A DNA stretch of 50,499 nt, from assembly GCA_947458585.1 (NCBI GenBank), contig CANGYY010000019.1, positions 1 through 50,499 of the forward strand, written 5' to 3'. Each line of letters starts with the position of its first letter. Positions within the stretch are counted from its first letter, which is position 1. The notes below the pieces were generated by a model. The model did not search any database. It was not told the DNA's origin and saw nothing but the letters and a program-made list of their open reading frames with translations. The position numbers and the translations under genes are program-made. This stretch comes from Cyclobacteriaceae bacterium (lineage in GTDB: Bacteria; Bacteroidota; Bacteroidia; Cytophagales; Cyclobacteriaceae). This document shows positions 16,957 through 25,551 of the stretch, one piece after another.

Positions 16957-18150
16957 TTACTGGAACAACTGCGGTGCAAATTGGCTCAAGTATACGCGCC
17001 AGTTTCTCCAGGTATGTCCACCCTCACTTTCCACGTAGGTATGGGGCATCTTCATTCCCTTCAATTTCTCCAAGTACTCCTGGTTTGCCTTGTAGAGGAA
17101 GTCTGTTTTGCCGATGGCAATCCAGTACAATTTGTACCCATTGTCTTGTTGCGCCTTTAAAGTTTGATCGAAATTACTGTAAACGCGACCGGTAGCATCT
17201 TCTCTAGGCATGATGGCGGCGGAGAACAAACCGATGTAATCAAAGGTGTTTGGGTAATAGCGGGAGATGTGCATCGTATGAAAACCGCCCATGGAAAGCC
17301 CTGCGACAGCGCGCTGCTTCTTTTCTGCCTTCACCCGATAGTTGCTCTCCACAAAACGAATGATGTCTTCAAAAGCGCCTTCATAGGTACCGTCCATCGT
17401 TTTAGGGATCATAAATTGAGGCTTGTAGAAGTTTTTGCTTCCCTCTCCAGGCGCGCCATCTTGGATGACGTTGCCATTGGGCATCACCACGAGCATGGGT
17501 TTGGCTTTGCCTGCTGCAATCAAGTTGTCCATAATCTGAGCCGTACGACCCAGGTTGATCCAGGCCTCCTCGTCTCCTCCAGCACCATGTAGGAGGTAAA
17601 GCACGGGGTAACTTTCTTTGCTCGTTTCGTATCCTGGAGGGGTGTAAATGGTAATGCGTCGATCCATGCCTAGACCTGGAGAATCGTACCAGCGTCTGCT
17701 TACAGTACCGTGTGGAATATCGTTGGTCTTGTACAAGTCACCCTGACCTCCACCGATCAAAAAGAAGTTGGTGGCCGTACCTACGTCACGAATCAAGAAG
17801 GGGTTGCTCGGATCGGTAGCAGTGAAACCATCTACCACAAAGGAGTAGGCGTAAAGTTCCGGGTTGAGGGCGCTGGTTTTAAAGGACCAAACGCCATTGG
17901 CATCTTTGGTTAGGGCTACCTTTCCTGGACCGTCCATTTGGCCCATGGGGGTATCCATTTTTACAGGAGGGAGAAAATCTCCAGTAACTTGAACCGCCTG
18001 TGCATTGGGAGCGAAGAGCCGAAAGGTGACGGTATTGTCGTCATGAACCTCCGGAGACTGGATATTTTGTGCTTGGAAGAGGGCTTCTTGTGCAGAAGCC
18101 GCAAATCCGAAAAGTAGGCTACTCATCAGTATGGCGATAATTTTTTTCAT
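16957..18150 (-). CDS. Secreted esterase with N-terminal E-set domain (feruloyl/Fes-like, CE1 type)
   Basis: 397 aa from ATG 18150, where a signal peptide begins (ends near FAASAQ at 21). N-terminal early-set/CBM48-like beta domain (about 40-135: FRLFAPNAQAVQVTGDF), then an alpha/beta-hydrolase esterase D/Fes domain: PVLYLLHGAGGDEEAW at 182-197, nucleophile elbow GLSMGG with Ser286, a probable Asp350 in GKTDFL, and His379 in SEGGHTWRNW. This layout is found in carbohydrate esterases acting on xylan feruloyl or acetyl groups and in siderophore esterases. No glycosidase neighbours, so the substrate is open. The frame reaches 18243 but the extra codons overlap the predicted promoter. Confidence 0.92.
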   Translation of the reverse strand: MKKIIAILMSSLLFGFAASAQEALFQAQNIQSPEVHDDNTVTFRLFAPNAQAVQVTGDFLPPVKMDTPMGQMDGPGKVALTKDANGVWSFKTSALNPELYAYSFVVDGFTATDPSNPFLIRDVGTATNFFLIGGGQGDLYKTNDIPHGTVSRRWYDSPGLGMDRRITIYTPPGYETSKESYPVLYLLHGAGGDEEAWINLGRTAQIMDNLIAAGKAKPMLVVMPNGNVIQDGAPGEGSKNFYKPQFMIPKTMDGTYEGAFEDIIRFVESNYRVKAEKKQRAVAGLSMGGFHTMHISRYYPNTFDYIGLFSAAIMPREDATGRVYSNFDQTLKAQQDNGYKLYWIAIGKTDFLYKANQEYLEKLKGMKMPHTYVESEGGHTWRNWRVYLSQFAPQLFQ

Positions 18151-18174
18151 TCTGGGTTGGTATTTGAGCTGGTC

Positions 18175-18204
18175 TAAAGTTAGCCAATGACTAAGGAAGT
18201 GCAA
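18175..18204 (-). promoter_or_regulatory. Promoter of the secreted esterase gene
   Basis: Minus strand: TTG (18202-18204), 19-base spacer, TAACTTTA (18175-18182), a 7/8 match to TAnnTTTG with ideal spacing. It lies 24 bases before the ATG at 18150. Confidence 0.6.
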
Positions 18205-18263
18205 GGGGATTTTTTTGAGTGGTTTGTATGGGGATATTTTCAAATAGGATATTCCTTCCCGCT

Positions 18264-18566
18264 TTAATTTTTGTTTCCTAGGTTCTTTTTTTCAGAATTT
18301 TGAAGAACGTTGAAAAAAGAGAGGATAACTAATGAATCACTTTTTACCGTGTAAAAAATTCGGATATGAGAATTGATCTGAAATCCCCTGATATTCTTTT
18401 CTGGAACTTCCAAAGTTCCGATTTCTGGAAAAATTTCAAGGATGTCTAAAAAATCATTCACTTGATTCTTGAATTTCAAGACTGAAGAATCTCCCCAATT
18501 GGTAAGAAGATAGTCTTGAATTCTTAAAAAATCGTGATTTGCCCTTTTGGTTACACTAATTTTCAT
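18264..18566 (-). CDS. ParE/RelE-family toxin
   Basis: 100 aa, basic. It has the RelE/ParE fold pattern: MKISVTKRANHDFLRIQDYLL, a helix ending in the ILEIFPEIGTLEVPE block, then HIRIFYTVKSDSLVILSFFNV strands. ParE-like members target gyrase and RelE-like ones cut mRNA at the ribosome; the sequence alone does not decide, though the GTLEV...RIFY pattern leans towards ParE-like. Start overlaps the antitoxin stop (ATGA), the classic antitoxin-first operon. Confidence 0.88.
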   Translation of the reverse strand: MKISVTKRANHDFLRIQDYLLTNWGDSSVLKFKNQVNDFLDILEIFPEIGTLEVPEKNIRGFQINSHIRIFYTVKSDSLVILSFFNVLQNSEKKNLGNKN

Positions 18567-18793
18567 GGTTTGCGCGGGAGAAACTCTTCCCTAGACATCA
18601 AATTGGCAGGGTTTTCAGCTTCTTCCAATGATAAAAAAATGGATTCTTGATTCTCCTTTGGTAATTCATTCCAAAGTTTGCCAGGAGAATTCACTTTCTT
18701 GAATTGGAGAAAATCTCGGAGGGTTTCCAATAATTGCTCGTTTTCAATTTCCTGCACGAGCTGGAGAACGGATGATTTTAGATGCGTTGACAT
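18563..18793 (-). CDS. Antitoxin partner of the ParE/RelE toxin
   Basis: 76 aa, acidic (LLETLRDFLQF, ENQESIFLSLEEAE). No clear DNA-binding domain is visible; the C-terminal half probably wraps the toxin. Bacteroidota partners of this shape are often annotated as addiction module components. It precedes and overlaps the toxin gene by 4 bases. No convincing TAnnTTTG box was found upstream. Confidence 0.85.
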   Translation of the reverse strand: MSTHLKSSVLQLVQEIENEQLLETLRDFLQFKKVNSPGKLWNELPKENQESIFLSLEEAENPANLMSREEFLPRKP

Positions 18794-18942
18794 GATTTTG
18801 ATGAATTACCTCAAGTTAGGGAACATGAGGATTAAAGAAAAGATTTTTAAGCTATTTGTTGAATAGGTAACAAAGAAATCAATTACTCCCATCCACTGTA
18901 TTTCAATTGATCCTTCCCTCCAGACTTTAACTAAAAACTTCA

Positions 18943-18974
18943 TTTGTCAATCCCCACTGTCCACGGTATCTTTG
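18943..18974 (+). promoter_or_regulatory. Strong promoter of aguBA
   Basis: TTTG at 18943-18946, 20-base spacer, TATCTTTG at 18967-18974: an ideal Bacteroidota promoter. It overlaps the TTG-initiated extension of the aguB frame, so that extension cannot be coding. Confidence 0.85.
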
Positions 18975-18997
18975 CAGTTCAAGCAAAATTTGAAGCC

Positions 18998-19873
18998 GTG
19001 GCAACTAAAACCGTCAACGTAGGTTTGGTCCAACTCTCCTGCAAAGGGAATGTGACCGAAAACATGCAAAAAACAACTGCAGGCATACGCGAAGCCGCCC
19101 AAAAAGGCGCGCAGGTAGTCGTTCTGCAGGAACTCTTTCGCTCCCTCTACTTCTGCGATGTGGAGGAGTACGACAACTTCAAATTGGCCGAGGCGATTCC
19201 TGGCCCTTCTACAGAAACCCTTGGCGTACTTGCAAAGGAGTTAGGGGTAGTGATCGTCGCTTCACTTTTTGAAAAACGTGCGGAAGGCTTGTACCACAAC
19301 ACTACCGCCGTCCTTGATGCCGACGGAACCTACCTCGGTAAGTACCGAAAAATGCACATTCCGGACGATCCTGGCTATTTCGAGAAATTCTATTTTACAC
19401 CCGGAGATCTGGGATACAAAGTGTTTGCCACCCGATTTGGAAAGATCGGAGTGCTGATTTGTTGGGACCAGTGGTACCCGGAAGCAGCGCGCATCACTTC
19501 CCTTATGGGCGCGGACTTCCTCGTGTATCCCACCGCCATTGGTTGGGCCAAGGCTCAAGATGCTGCCACCAACGAGGAGCAATACGGCGCTTGGCAGACT
19601 ATCCAGCGTTCCCATGCTGTGGCCAATGGCATTCCGGTGGTATCGGTCAACCGAACCGGAGTGGAGGGAGAAATGCAATTTTGGGGTGGTTCCTTCGTAG
19701 CCAATCCCTTTGGTCGTGTAACCTATCAAGCCCCACATTTGACGGAAGAAGTTCATGTAGAAGCCTTGGATTTGAGCGGTTCGGATCGCTACCGCACGCA
19801 CTGGCCATTTTTGCGGGATCGGCGAATCGATTCCTATGCGCCGATTACCAAGCGTTTTCTTGACGAAGAATAG
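18998..19873 (+). CDS. aguB: N-carbamoylputrescine amidase (nitrilase superfamily)
   Basis: 291 aa starting at GTG 18998 (MATKTVNVGLVQLSC). Hydrolyses N-carbamoylputrescine to putrescine, CO2 and ammonia. The carbon-nitrogen hydrolase triad is visible: E45 (LQELFRS), K118 (KYRKMHIPD) and C155 (LICWDQWYPE). YFCDVEEYD, the DDPGYFEKFYFTPGD block and TAIGWAK match AguB rather than other nitrilases. The frame is open back to TTG 18944, but a consensus promoter lies there; from GTG the protein begins as AguB homologues do. aguA follows after 3 bases, so the two form an operon for putrescine synthesis from agmatine. Confidence 0.96.
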   Translation: MATKTVNVGLVQLSCKGNVTENMQKTTAGIREAAQKGAQVVVLQELFRSLYFCDVEEYDNFKLAEAIPGPSTETLGVLAKELGVVIVASLFEKRAEGLYHNTTAVLDADGTYLGKYRKMHIPDDPGYFEKFYFTPGDLGYKVFATRFGKIGVLICWDQWYPEAARITSLMGADFLVYPTAIGWAKAQDAATNEEQYGAWQTIQRSHAVANGIPVVSVNRTGVEGEMQFWGGSFVANPFGRVTYQAPHLTEEVHVEALDLSGSDRYRTHWPFLRDRRIDSYAPITKRFLDEE

Positions 19874-19876
19874 GCC

Positions 19877-20950
19877 ATGCAGCACCGTGTAGATTTGTCT
19901 AAAGGAGGATTAGTGACTCCGGCGGAACTTGGGTACTATTTTCCTGCGGAGTTTGCTCCTCAAAAAGCCATGTGGCTCAGCTGGCCTCACAAAGAGGAGA
20001 GTTGGCCTGGAAAAATCCAGACCATTTATTCCCCCTATGCTCAATTTGTCAAAGAAGTAGCCTCAGGGCAAGAGGTGCACATCAATGTAGCCGATGTGGC
20101 GATGCAAGCCTTTGCGAAGCAACAGTTGGAACTGACAGGAGTACGCATGGATCGGATTTTCTTTCACTTTTTCCCGACCAACGATGCCTGGTGCCGAGAC
20201 CATGGCCCTGCCTTCTTGATCAATCCTTCTGCTGCCATTCCAAAGGTGCTCGTGAAATGGAACTACAATGCTTGGGGTGAAAAATACCCCCCGCATGACC
20301 TCGACAACCAGATCCCGATTCAAATCGCTGAAGCCTTGGGAATTCCCTACTTTACACCCGGCATCGTGATGGAAGGAGGCTCGGTAGAATTCAATGGAAA
20401 AGGCACCTTGCTTACCTCCACCGCCTGTCTTTTGAATCCCAATCGTAATCCGCACCTCAACCAAGCCCAGATTGAAAAATACCTCTGCGATTATTATGGG
20501 GTACAACACATCCTTTGGGTAGGGGATGGCATCCTGGGAGACGATACCGATGGGCATATCGACGACATCACCCGTTTTGTGAATGCGGATACCGTCGTCA
20601 CTGTTGTCGAGGAAAATAAGGCAGATGGGAATTACGAGATCTTGCAGGAAAATCTTCACCTACTCCAACAAATGCGCTTGGAAGATGGGAAGCAGTTGAA
20701 CGTGGTCGAACTACCCATGCCTGGCCCAGTCATTTGGGAGGAGCAGCGACTGCCAGCCTCCTATGCCAATTTTTACATTGCCAATGAAGTGGTGGTGGTA
20801 CCTACCTTTAGAGATAAAAACGACCAAAAAGCATTGGATATCCTGTCTACCTGCTTTTCCAACCGTCGCGTGGTGGGCATCGACAGTACCGACATCATCT
20901 GGGGATTGGGATCTTTTCATTGCTTGAGCCAGCAAGAGCCAGCCGTGTAA
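19877..20950 (+). CDS. aguA: Agmatine deiminase (peptidyl-arginine deiminase family)
   Basis: 357 aa. Converts agmatine to N-carbamoylputrescine and ammonia, feeding AguB encoded 3 bases upstream. Guanidine-modifying beta/alpha propeller: MWLSWPHKEESWPG near 32-45, NDAWCRDHGPAF near 101-112 (substrate-binding Asp), DTDGHIDDITRF in the middle (catalytic Asp/His) and GLGSFHCLSQQEP at the end with nucleophile Cys349. Length is typical. Together aguBA need only an arginine decarboxylase, not in the window, to make putrescine from arginine. Confidence 0.96.
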   Translation: MQHRVDLSKGGLVTPAELGYYFPAEFAPQKAMWLSWPHKEESWPGKIQTIYSPYAQFVKEVASGQEVHINVADVAMQAFAKQQLELTGVRMDRIFFHFFPTNDAWCRDHGPAFLINPSAAIPKVLVKWNYNAWGEKYPPHDLDNQIPIQIAEALGIPYFTPGIVMEGGSVEFNGKGTLLTSTACLLNPNRNPHLNQAQIEKYLCDYYGVQHILWVGDGILGDDTDGHIDDITRFVNADTVVTVVEENKADGNYEILQENLHLLQQMRLEDGKQLNVVELPMPGPVIWEEQRLPASYANFYIANEVVVVPTFRDKNDQKALDILSTCFSNRRVVGIDSTDIIWGLGSFHCLSQQEPAV

Positions 20951-21064
20951 GGATTTAGACTTAGATTCAGCTTAAATCCTGCTGTTTCATGCAGAATTTT
21001 CCATTTTTCTGTTGGTTAGTAAAACAAACGGCCTTCATTTTGATTTTATAGAAAACGAATTTGT

Positions 21065-21907
21065 ATGAAACAGTCTCTTTTCTTTCTCTTGGTCTTGGCT
21101 ATAGCTTCTTCTTGTGGGGTATTGCGAACATCTAGAACCAAAAATATCACCTACATGGAGGCAACAGCTACGCTTCCACAAAAGAGCTTGAATGTCTTTG
21201 CTCCGAGGAAGGCGAAAAATGCACCCGTCTTGATTTTTATCCATGGAGGAAGCTGGCACAGCGGGAGAAAAGAGATCTATGATTTCATGGGCAATCGTCT
21301 CGCTGCAAAAGGGGTGGTGTCGGTTATCATCGATTACCCCTTGGCACCTGCTTACCAACTTCCAGCCATGGAAAAAGCCAGTGCGCTGGCCGTTCAATGG
21401 GTGAAGAACAACATTGCTTCCTATGGAGGAGATCCTGCAAACATGTATGTGTCGGGTCACTCGGCTGGAGGGCATTTGGCGGCTTTGGTAGCGGTCAAGG
21501 AGGAGCCTTGGAAGGAATTGGGTACGACAAATCCGCTGAAAGGTGCTATTTTAAATGATCCTGCAGGCTTGGATTGGTACTGGTTCCTGACCGAACTCAA
21601 AGAAAAATACAACAAAGAAGACAATTACGATGCTTTTACGTCTGATCCAGTAGTTTGGAAAACCTATTCTCCCATTTATTTCTTAGGAGAAAAAGAGATC
21701 CCCCTATTGGTGATGGAAGGAGAGCGAACCTATCCAGGTATCAAATTGACAGTGGAGCGTTTCCGTAAGGCAGCAGAAGAAAAAGGTCTGGAATTGGACT
21801 ATTCCTTTTATCCCAAAACCAAGCACATTCCCATGGTAACCCAGTTTTACTTTCCTTGGAGCAAGGGGTATAAGGATGTGTTGAAGTTTATGGAGGTAGG
21901 CCAGTAA
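21065..21907 (+). CDS. Alpha/beta-hydrolase lipoprotein (BD-FAE/HSL-like carboxylesterase)
   Basis: 280 aa lipoprotein; leader ends ASSC (Cys17). The HGGSWHSG oxyanion block (60-67), the elbow GHSAGG with Ser133, and His254 (KTKHIP) give a full hydrolase triad with an Asp most likely between. The core resembles small esterases related to kynurenine formamidase and BD-FAE; the endogenous substrate is unknown. Monocistronic, 115 bases after aguA, with no clear terminator between (a 7-bp stem at 20951-20979 lacks a T-run). Confidence 0.88.
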   Translation: MKQSLFFLLVLAIASSCGVLRTSRTKNITYMEATATLPQKSLNVFAPRKAKNAPVLIFIHGGSWHSGRKEIYDFMGNRLAAKGVVSVIIDYPLAPAYQLPAMEKASALAVQWVKNNIASYGGDPANMYVSGHSAGGHLAALVAVKEEPWKELGTTNPLKGAILNDPAGLDWYWFLTELKEKYNKEDNYDAFTSDPVVWKTYSPIYFLGEKEIPLLVMEGERTYPGIKLTVERFRKAAEEKGLELDYSFYPKTKHIPMVTQFYFPWSKGYKDVLKFMEVGQ

Positions 21908-21983
21908 TTGGAGCTTCTTTGGCGGCTTCCAAATTTTTGGTGAACTTTAACCAAGAAGTCAGTTGGATGGCTTCGTTTACTGC

Positions 21984-22619
21984 ATGAAAAGTAGCCCGCA
22001 TTTCCCCATACTTTTAGGAATTTTCATCCTACTGCTAGGAGGATGTTCCCTTTTTTCGGAGGAAATTTTCCTAGAGGACGGAAAAAATATCCGCATACTG
22101 TTTGATGAAGGATTGAATGAGGATCCCCGATTTAGACTTCCCAAAGATGCCAATGGATATTATTACATGACTTTGACCAAGCCGGGTCAAAACATCCAGC
22201 GAATATCCATGCGGCTACTGGATGGACAGAAAATTGTAGACACCAAGTGTTGTGGACCTCGTCAGAAGATAAGCTGGGAAAGCAATCGCTTCTGGTGGAT
22301 TTTGGCGGGAGACACGGTAGCCAATATCACTAAAACCTACTTCAATGAATTCACTGGGCAACTTCAATATTCTAATTTGCCCCCTTTAATTAATTGGAAA
22401 GATGAATTGGTGCCTACTATCAATTCTTCCTCCTATACAGATGAGTTTACCGGTCGCACCAGTACAGTGATTGCACCCATTGGAAAGATGAAAGGAGATA
22501 CCTTGACCGTTTATGCACGGTATTACCACAGCATTTCGAGTTTTAAGAAAAGCTCCAGTTTTTTCACTTCCGCGGGCTCTTTAGAGATTGTGGATTCCGT
22601 AAAAATTGTATTGAGATAA
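21984..22619 (+). CDS. Unknown lipoprotein
   Basis: 211 aa from ATG 21984. Leader MKSSPHFPILLGIFILLLGGC carries a strong lipobox (LLGGC). The mature part is beta-rich with a KCCGPRQ motif and FNEFTGQLQY, DEFTGRTSTV stretches. I recognise no family. The frame extends to a TTG at 21963, which would bury the leader, so the ATG was preferred. Alone between the hydrolase and a convergent gene. Confidence 0.8.
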   Translation: MKSSPHFPILLGIFILLLGGCSLFSEEIFLEDGKNIRILFDEGLNEDPRFRLPKDANGYYYMTLTKPGQNIQRISMRLLDGQKIVDTKCCGPRQKISWESNRFWWILAGDTVANITKTYFNEFTGQLQYSNLPPLINWKDELVPTINSSSYTDEFTGRTSTVIAPIGKMKGDTLTVYARYYHSISSFKKSSSFFTSAGSLEIVDSVKIVLR

Positions 22620-22672
22620 AATAGGTTGTTTTTAACTGAAGTAGTCCCTATTCTTTGCGCAATAGCCATTTT

Positions 22673-23626
22673 TTAGTTTAAAAAATCAAGCTCAACCGAT
22701 CGAAATCTTCCTGATTCAAGTCGCTCCATTAAACGCCCATAATCCTCTTCCCAAAAAGGAGAATCGTAATTCAATTCTGCGAGTTTCTTTTCTGCTTCAA
22801 TTTTGGCCACATAGGCTTTCGTCAGTTGGCTATACTTTCTGTGGGTAGTTTGGTAAGCTTTTCGAAAACCAGGGGAATTTTTCAAGTAGGTGTATGTTGC
22901 GGGTTGCTGAGTTTTTGCGAACAATAAATATTCTTTGATGAAAAAATCGAACTCAAAAAAAGCGGTCATTTCGCTGGCGCTGTGCTTAACCCATTGATTG
23001 AGGTAGTCTGAACCAAACAGCTCCTTGTACACCGGCAGCATGTCATACTGGTACTTCGAGCCTAAGTAATAGGCATTCAATTCATCCAGCAAGCCAATGA
23101 CCCCATGTGCTTGCGTGGAGCTATTTCCTTCTATGTAGGTATCGTAGCGGAAGGTTTGCAGCTCGTAAGGAATGGTCTCTGAGAGTTCATTGGAAGGAAA
23201 AATATATCCCTCCTCAATTTCTATCCAAAATTCCTCTCCAGGAGCATGGTAAAATCCTTGTTGGATATCTCCAATCTCAATCGTTTTGGTACAATTGCAG
23301 TTCATCAGTTCAGCAAAATGGATTAGTCCACCGTAGGCATGGCCAATTTCATGCACATTCGTAGACATGCTGACCAAGGCACTTTGGTAATCTCGGTCTT
23401 CCAAGAAATAAAGTGCATCGGTACTTTTGCTGGAGGAAATCACACTTTCTCCTCGATCAATTTCCAGCTGGCTTGGAAGTTTATCATAAGACTTCAACAA
23501 CTGTAGGGAGGAGGGAGAATGGCTTTGCATTCGGTCTAAAATCCAGGAAGTAGCATTTCCCTGGGAATACCCAGGCAAGGCAATGAGGGTTCCTAGAAGA
23601 AAAAGAAGTCGAGTTGGGATGCTCAT
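22673..23626 (-). CDS. Putative secreted HExxH metallopeptidase, family not recognised
   Basis: 317 aa with signal peptide (1-21, LPGYSQ). NVHEIGHAYGG at 91-100 carries HExxH (H92, E93, H96), and LLDELNAYY at 181-188 supplies E183xxA, spaced 87 residues downstream, the pattern by which many gluzincins bring the third zinc ligand and its supporting Ala. There are four Cys, including CNC near 111-113. The C-terminal third is helical and rich in Lys/Glu/Tyr. I cannot place it in a named peptidase family; function is inferred from the motifs alone. It converges with the unknown lipoprotein gene. Confidence 0.75.
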   Translation of the reverse strand: MSIPTRLLFLLGTLIALPGYSQGNATSWILDRMQSHSPSSLQLLKSYDKLPSQLEIDRGESVISSSKSTDALYFLEDRDYQSALVSMSTNVHEIGHAYGGLIHFAELMNCNCTKTIEIGDIQQGFYHAPGEEFWIEIEEGYIFPSNELSETIPYELQTFRYDTYIEGNSSTQAHGVIGLLDELNAYYLGSKYQYDMLPVYKELFGSDYLNQWVKHSASEMTAFFEFDFFIKEYLLFAKTQQPATYTYLKNSPGFRKAYQTTHRKYSQLTKAYVAKIEAEKKLAELNYDSPFWEEDYGRLMERLESGRFRSVELDFLN

Positions 23627-23684
23627 GAAAGGACCAGCAATGGTGAAAGGGATCGAGATAAGTTGACTTAGTTAGCTGTTTAGG

Positions 23685-24173
23685 TTAATAAACATAATTG
23701 AAAACGTGCCAAATGGCAACAAATTCTTCCATGCGCACGGCTTGATCTAAGGTGAACAAAATGTCTCCTGAATAGCTTGAATTTCCCTTGTAGATCTTTC
23801 CTTCTTTACGCGTGGCTAAGACATCCCCACTGTAGGTAGAGGTGCCTTCGTAAACCTTCCCATCGGAAAAGGTCCATCGAATATCTCCACTGTAGGTTGA
23901 ATTACCAGCATATACTTTGCCTTCCCTTAGGGTATACAGGACATCCCCGCTGTAGGTGGAGGTCCCAGAATAGATTTTACCATCCCGAATGGTCACTAGG
24001 ATATCCCCACTGTAGGTGGAAGTGTTTTTGTACACTTTCCCCTCAGATAAGGTACAAAAGATATCTCCTGAATAGGTAGAGGAGCCTTTGTACACCTTGG
24101 TTTGTGCCTTCACCACTAATGGGCAATATATAGTTAGGACACTAAAGACAATTGTAACGATTAGATGCTTCAA
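23685..24173 (-). CDS. Secreted protein of six 20-residue YSGD repeats
   Basis: 162 aa. Starts at TTG 24173 (no in-frame ATG before the upstream stop), which yields a proper signal peptide (to about residue 24, VKAQ). Residues 26-145 are six tandem 20-residue units with consensus K-[IV]-Y-x-[GN]-x-S-[TS]-Y-S-G-D-[IV], then T and an acidic-Gly end. One unit per beta-hairpin is likely, forming a small solenoid or propeller. A 17-residue aromatic tail follows. The repeats are nearly identical in the YSGD core but diverged elsewhere. Family unknown to me; it is not the same as the 4-fold beta-flower repeats I know of. Confidence 0.82.
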   Translation of the reverse strand: MKHLIVTIVFSVLTIYCPLVVKAQTKVYKGSSTYSGDIFCTLSEGKVYKNTSTYSGDILVTIRDGKIYSGTSTYSGDVLYTLREGKVYAGNSTYSGDIRWTFSDGKVYEGTSTYSGDVLATRKEGKIYKGNSSYSGDILFTLDQAVRMEEFVAIWHVFNYVY

Positions 24174-24368
24174 GATAGGTTGGATTAGTGTTTTAATTTA
24201 GATTCACCTGACTCCATCAAACCTACAAAAAACAGATTAAAAAAAGTGAGGTAGGGTATTGGAACTACTTTTCATTTTTTCATATGGAAGCTTTATTTTT
24301 TAGGGAGCCTGCATTTTTATATACCAGGGATATAATTTTTTACTGTTCTAATTTTTAAAAAATTCGAC

Positions 24369-24376
24369 TAGCTTTG
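24369..24376 (+). promoter_or_regulatory. -7 promoter box of the exported nuclease
   Basis: TAGCTTTG exactly matches TAnnTTTG, 41 bases before ATG 24418. No TTG at the standard spacing, so strength is uncertain. Confidence 0.55.
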
Positions 24377-24417
24377 TTTAGGACTCACCCTCCTTTTTCA
24401 TCTTGTCCTTTCTACGT

Positions 24418-25176
24418 ATGAATGCAGTGCAGCACCTTGGTTTAGTGCTTCTCCTATTTTTCAGTTCGTGTACGCAAGAGGAGCCTCAGCTGCGTGCCTC
24501 AGTACAATCCGATGACTTTACCCCAGCCGTGGCGCAGGGTTACCTCATCGAAAATACCTACTATACCTTATCTTATTCCAGTACGCATCGTCAGGCGGAG
24601 TTTGCGTCCTACTTCCTTAGCCCAGCGAGCATTCAAGGAGGGCAGGAGCGAACGGATGATTTCCGGGTGGATCCGAAAGTGAAATCCAATCCTGTAAAAA
24701 GTACCGACTACCAAGGTTCGGGCTATGACCGGGGACACCTCTGTCCAGCAGCAGATATGGCCTTGAACTTGACGGCCATGTCCGAGACCTTCTTTATGTC
24801 CAACATGTCGCCCATGACCCCCTCTTTTAATCGAGGGATTTGGTCCAAGTTGGAGGATTGGGTACGAGATGCTGCCTTACAAGAAGGAGGACTATTTGTG
24901 GTCACTGGGCCGGTACTTTCCAAATCCTGTGGTGCGATCAAGCAGTCGATTACAGTGCCTTGTTCCTACTACAAGATTGTGTTTAAAGGGGGATCAAACC
25001 CCAAGATGATGGGTTTTCTCCTTTCCAATGCAGGTGCTTCAGGTTCGGTGCAGCAGTTTGTAGTCACCATTGACGCCCTCGAACAACAAACAGGAATCGA
25101 TTTTTTTCCTCAGCTAGAAGATGCTCTGGAGCAGAGTCTTGAAAGTAAGGTGAGTTTAAGTGGCTGGAGATTTTAA
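24418..25176 (+). CDS. DNA/RNA non-specific endonuclease lipoprotein (NUC1 family)
   Basis: 252 aa from ATG 24418; the TTG at 24403 was rejected because the lipoprotein leader (FFSSC, Cys18) starts at the ATG. Beta-beta-alpha-metal nuclease: DRGH at 104-107 (catalytic His107, GYDRGHLCPAADM), then MSNMSPMTPSFNRGIW with the Mg-binding Asn. Such surface or periplasmic nucleases degrade external DNA and RNA for nutrients. SCGAIK and PCSYYK near 170-185 may form a disulfide. Alone on its strand. Confidence 0.94.
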   Translation: MNAVQHLGLVLLLFFSSCTQEEPQLRASVQSDDFTPAVAQGYLIENTYYTLSYSSTHRQAEFASYFLSPASIQGGQERTDDFRVDPKVKSNPVKSTDYQGSGYDRGHLCPAADMALNLTAMSETFFMSNMSPMTPSFNRGIWSKLEDWVRDAALQEGGLFVVTGPVLSKSCGAIKQSITVPCSYYKIVFKGGSNPKMMGFLLSNAGASGSVQQFVVTIDALEQQTGIDFFPQLEDALEQSLESKVSLSGWRF

Positions 25177-25551
25177 AGTAATTCGAGCAGTTTTTTTTGT
25201 GCTAACCTCAGCTGAGAGTTAAATCAATAGTGCTCCGAATCGATTTTAAATCTCTCAATCAAAGGAAAAACAATTCAAAAGCTACTTGTGTAATAACCCT
25301 AAGTTCAATTTCTTATAGTTCTAAGTAGCGTTCAGGAAAAATCATTGTTTGTACCAATTATTTATAGGCTCTTGGAAAGCAGTATTTACACTAGAAGTTG
25401 CTCGTCTACTGCTGTCCAGTCAAAAAAGCTTTTCAGGCGGACTTTTCTTTAGTTGCCTCTTTATCAATAAGTAAAATTAAAAACAGTCAGTTTTTATTTA
25501 TTATAATTATCTTATACTTTTGATTGTATAAACTTTATTTATTTGAAGAAT
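25177..25551. other. AT-rich intergenic stretch
   Basis: 375 bases without a convincing gene. It holds the palindrome CTCAGCTGAG (about 25207-25216), no T-tailed terminator for the nuclease gene, and the -7 box of the next gene at 25515-25522. Base composition turns clearly AT-rich here and stays so to about 30.5 kb. Confidence 0.6.
25515..25522 (+). promoter_or_regulatory. -7 promoter box of the DUF4836-like gene
   Basis: TACTTTTG matches TAnnTTTG, 29 bases before ATG 25552. No TTG -33 element was found. Confidence 0.5.

Noticed and set aside
18944-18997. N-terminal extension of AguB from a TTG
   Set aside because: The region is an ideal promoter and the extra residues are not found in AguB proteins.
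20951-20979. GGATTTA/TAAATCC stem after aguA as a terminator
   Set aside because: The stem is only 7 bp with a 15-base loop and no T-run; too weak to report as a feature.
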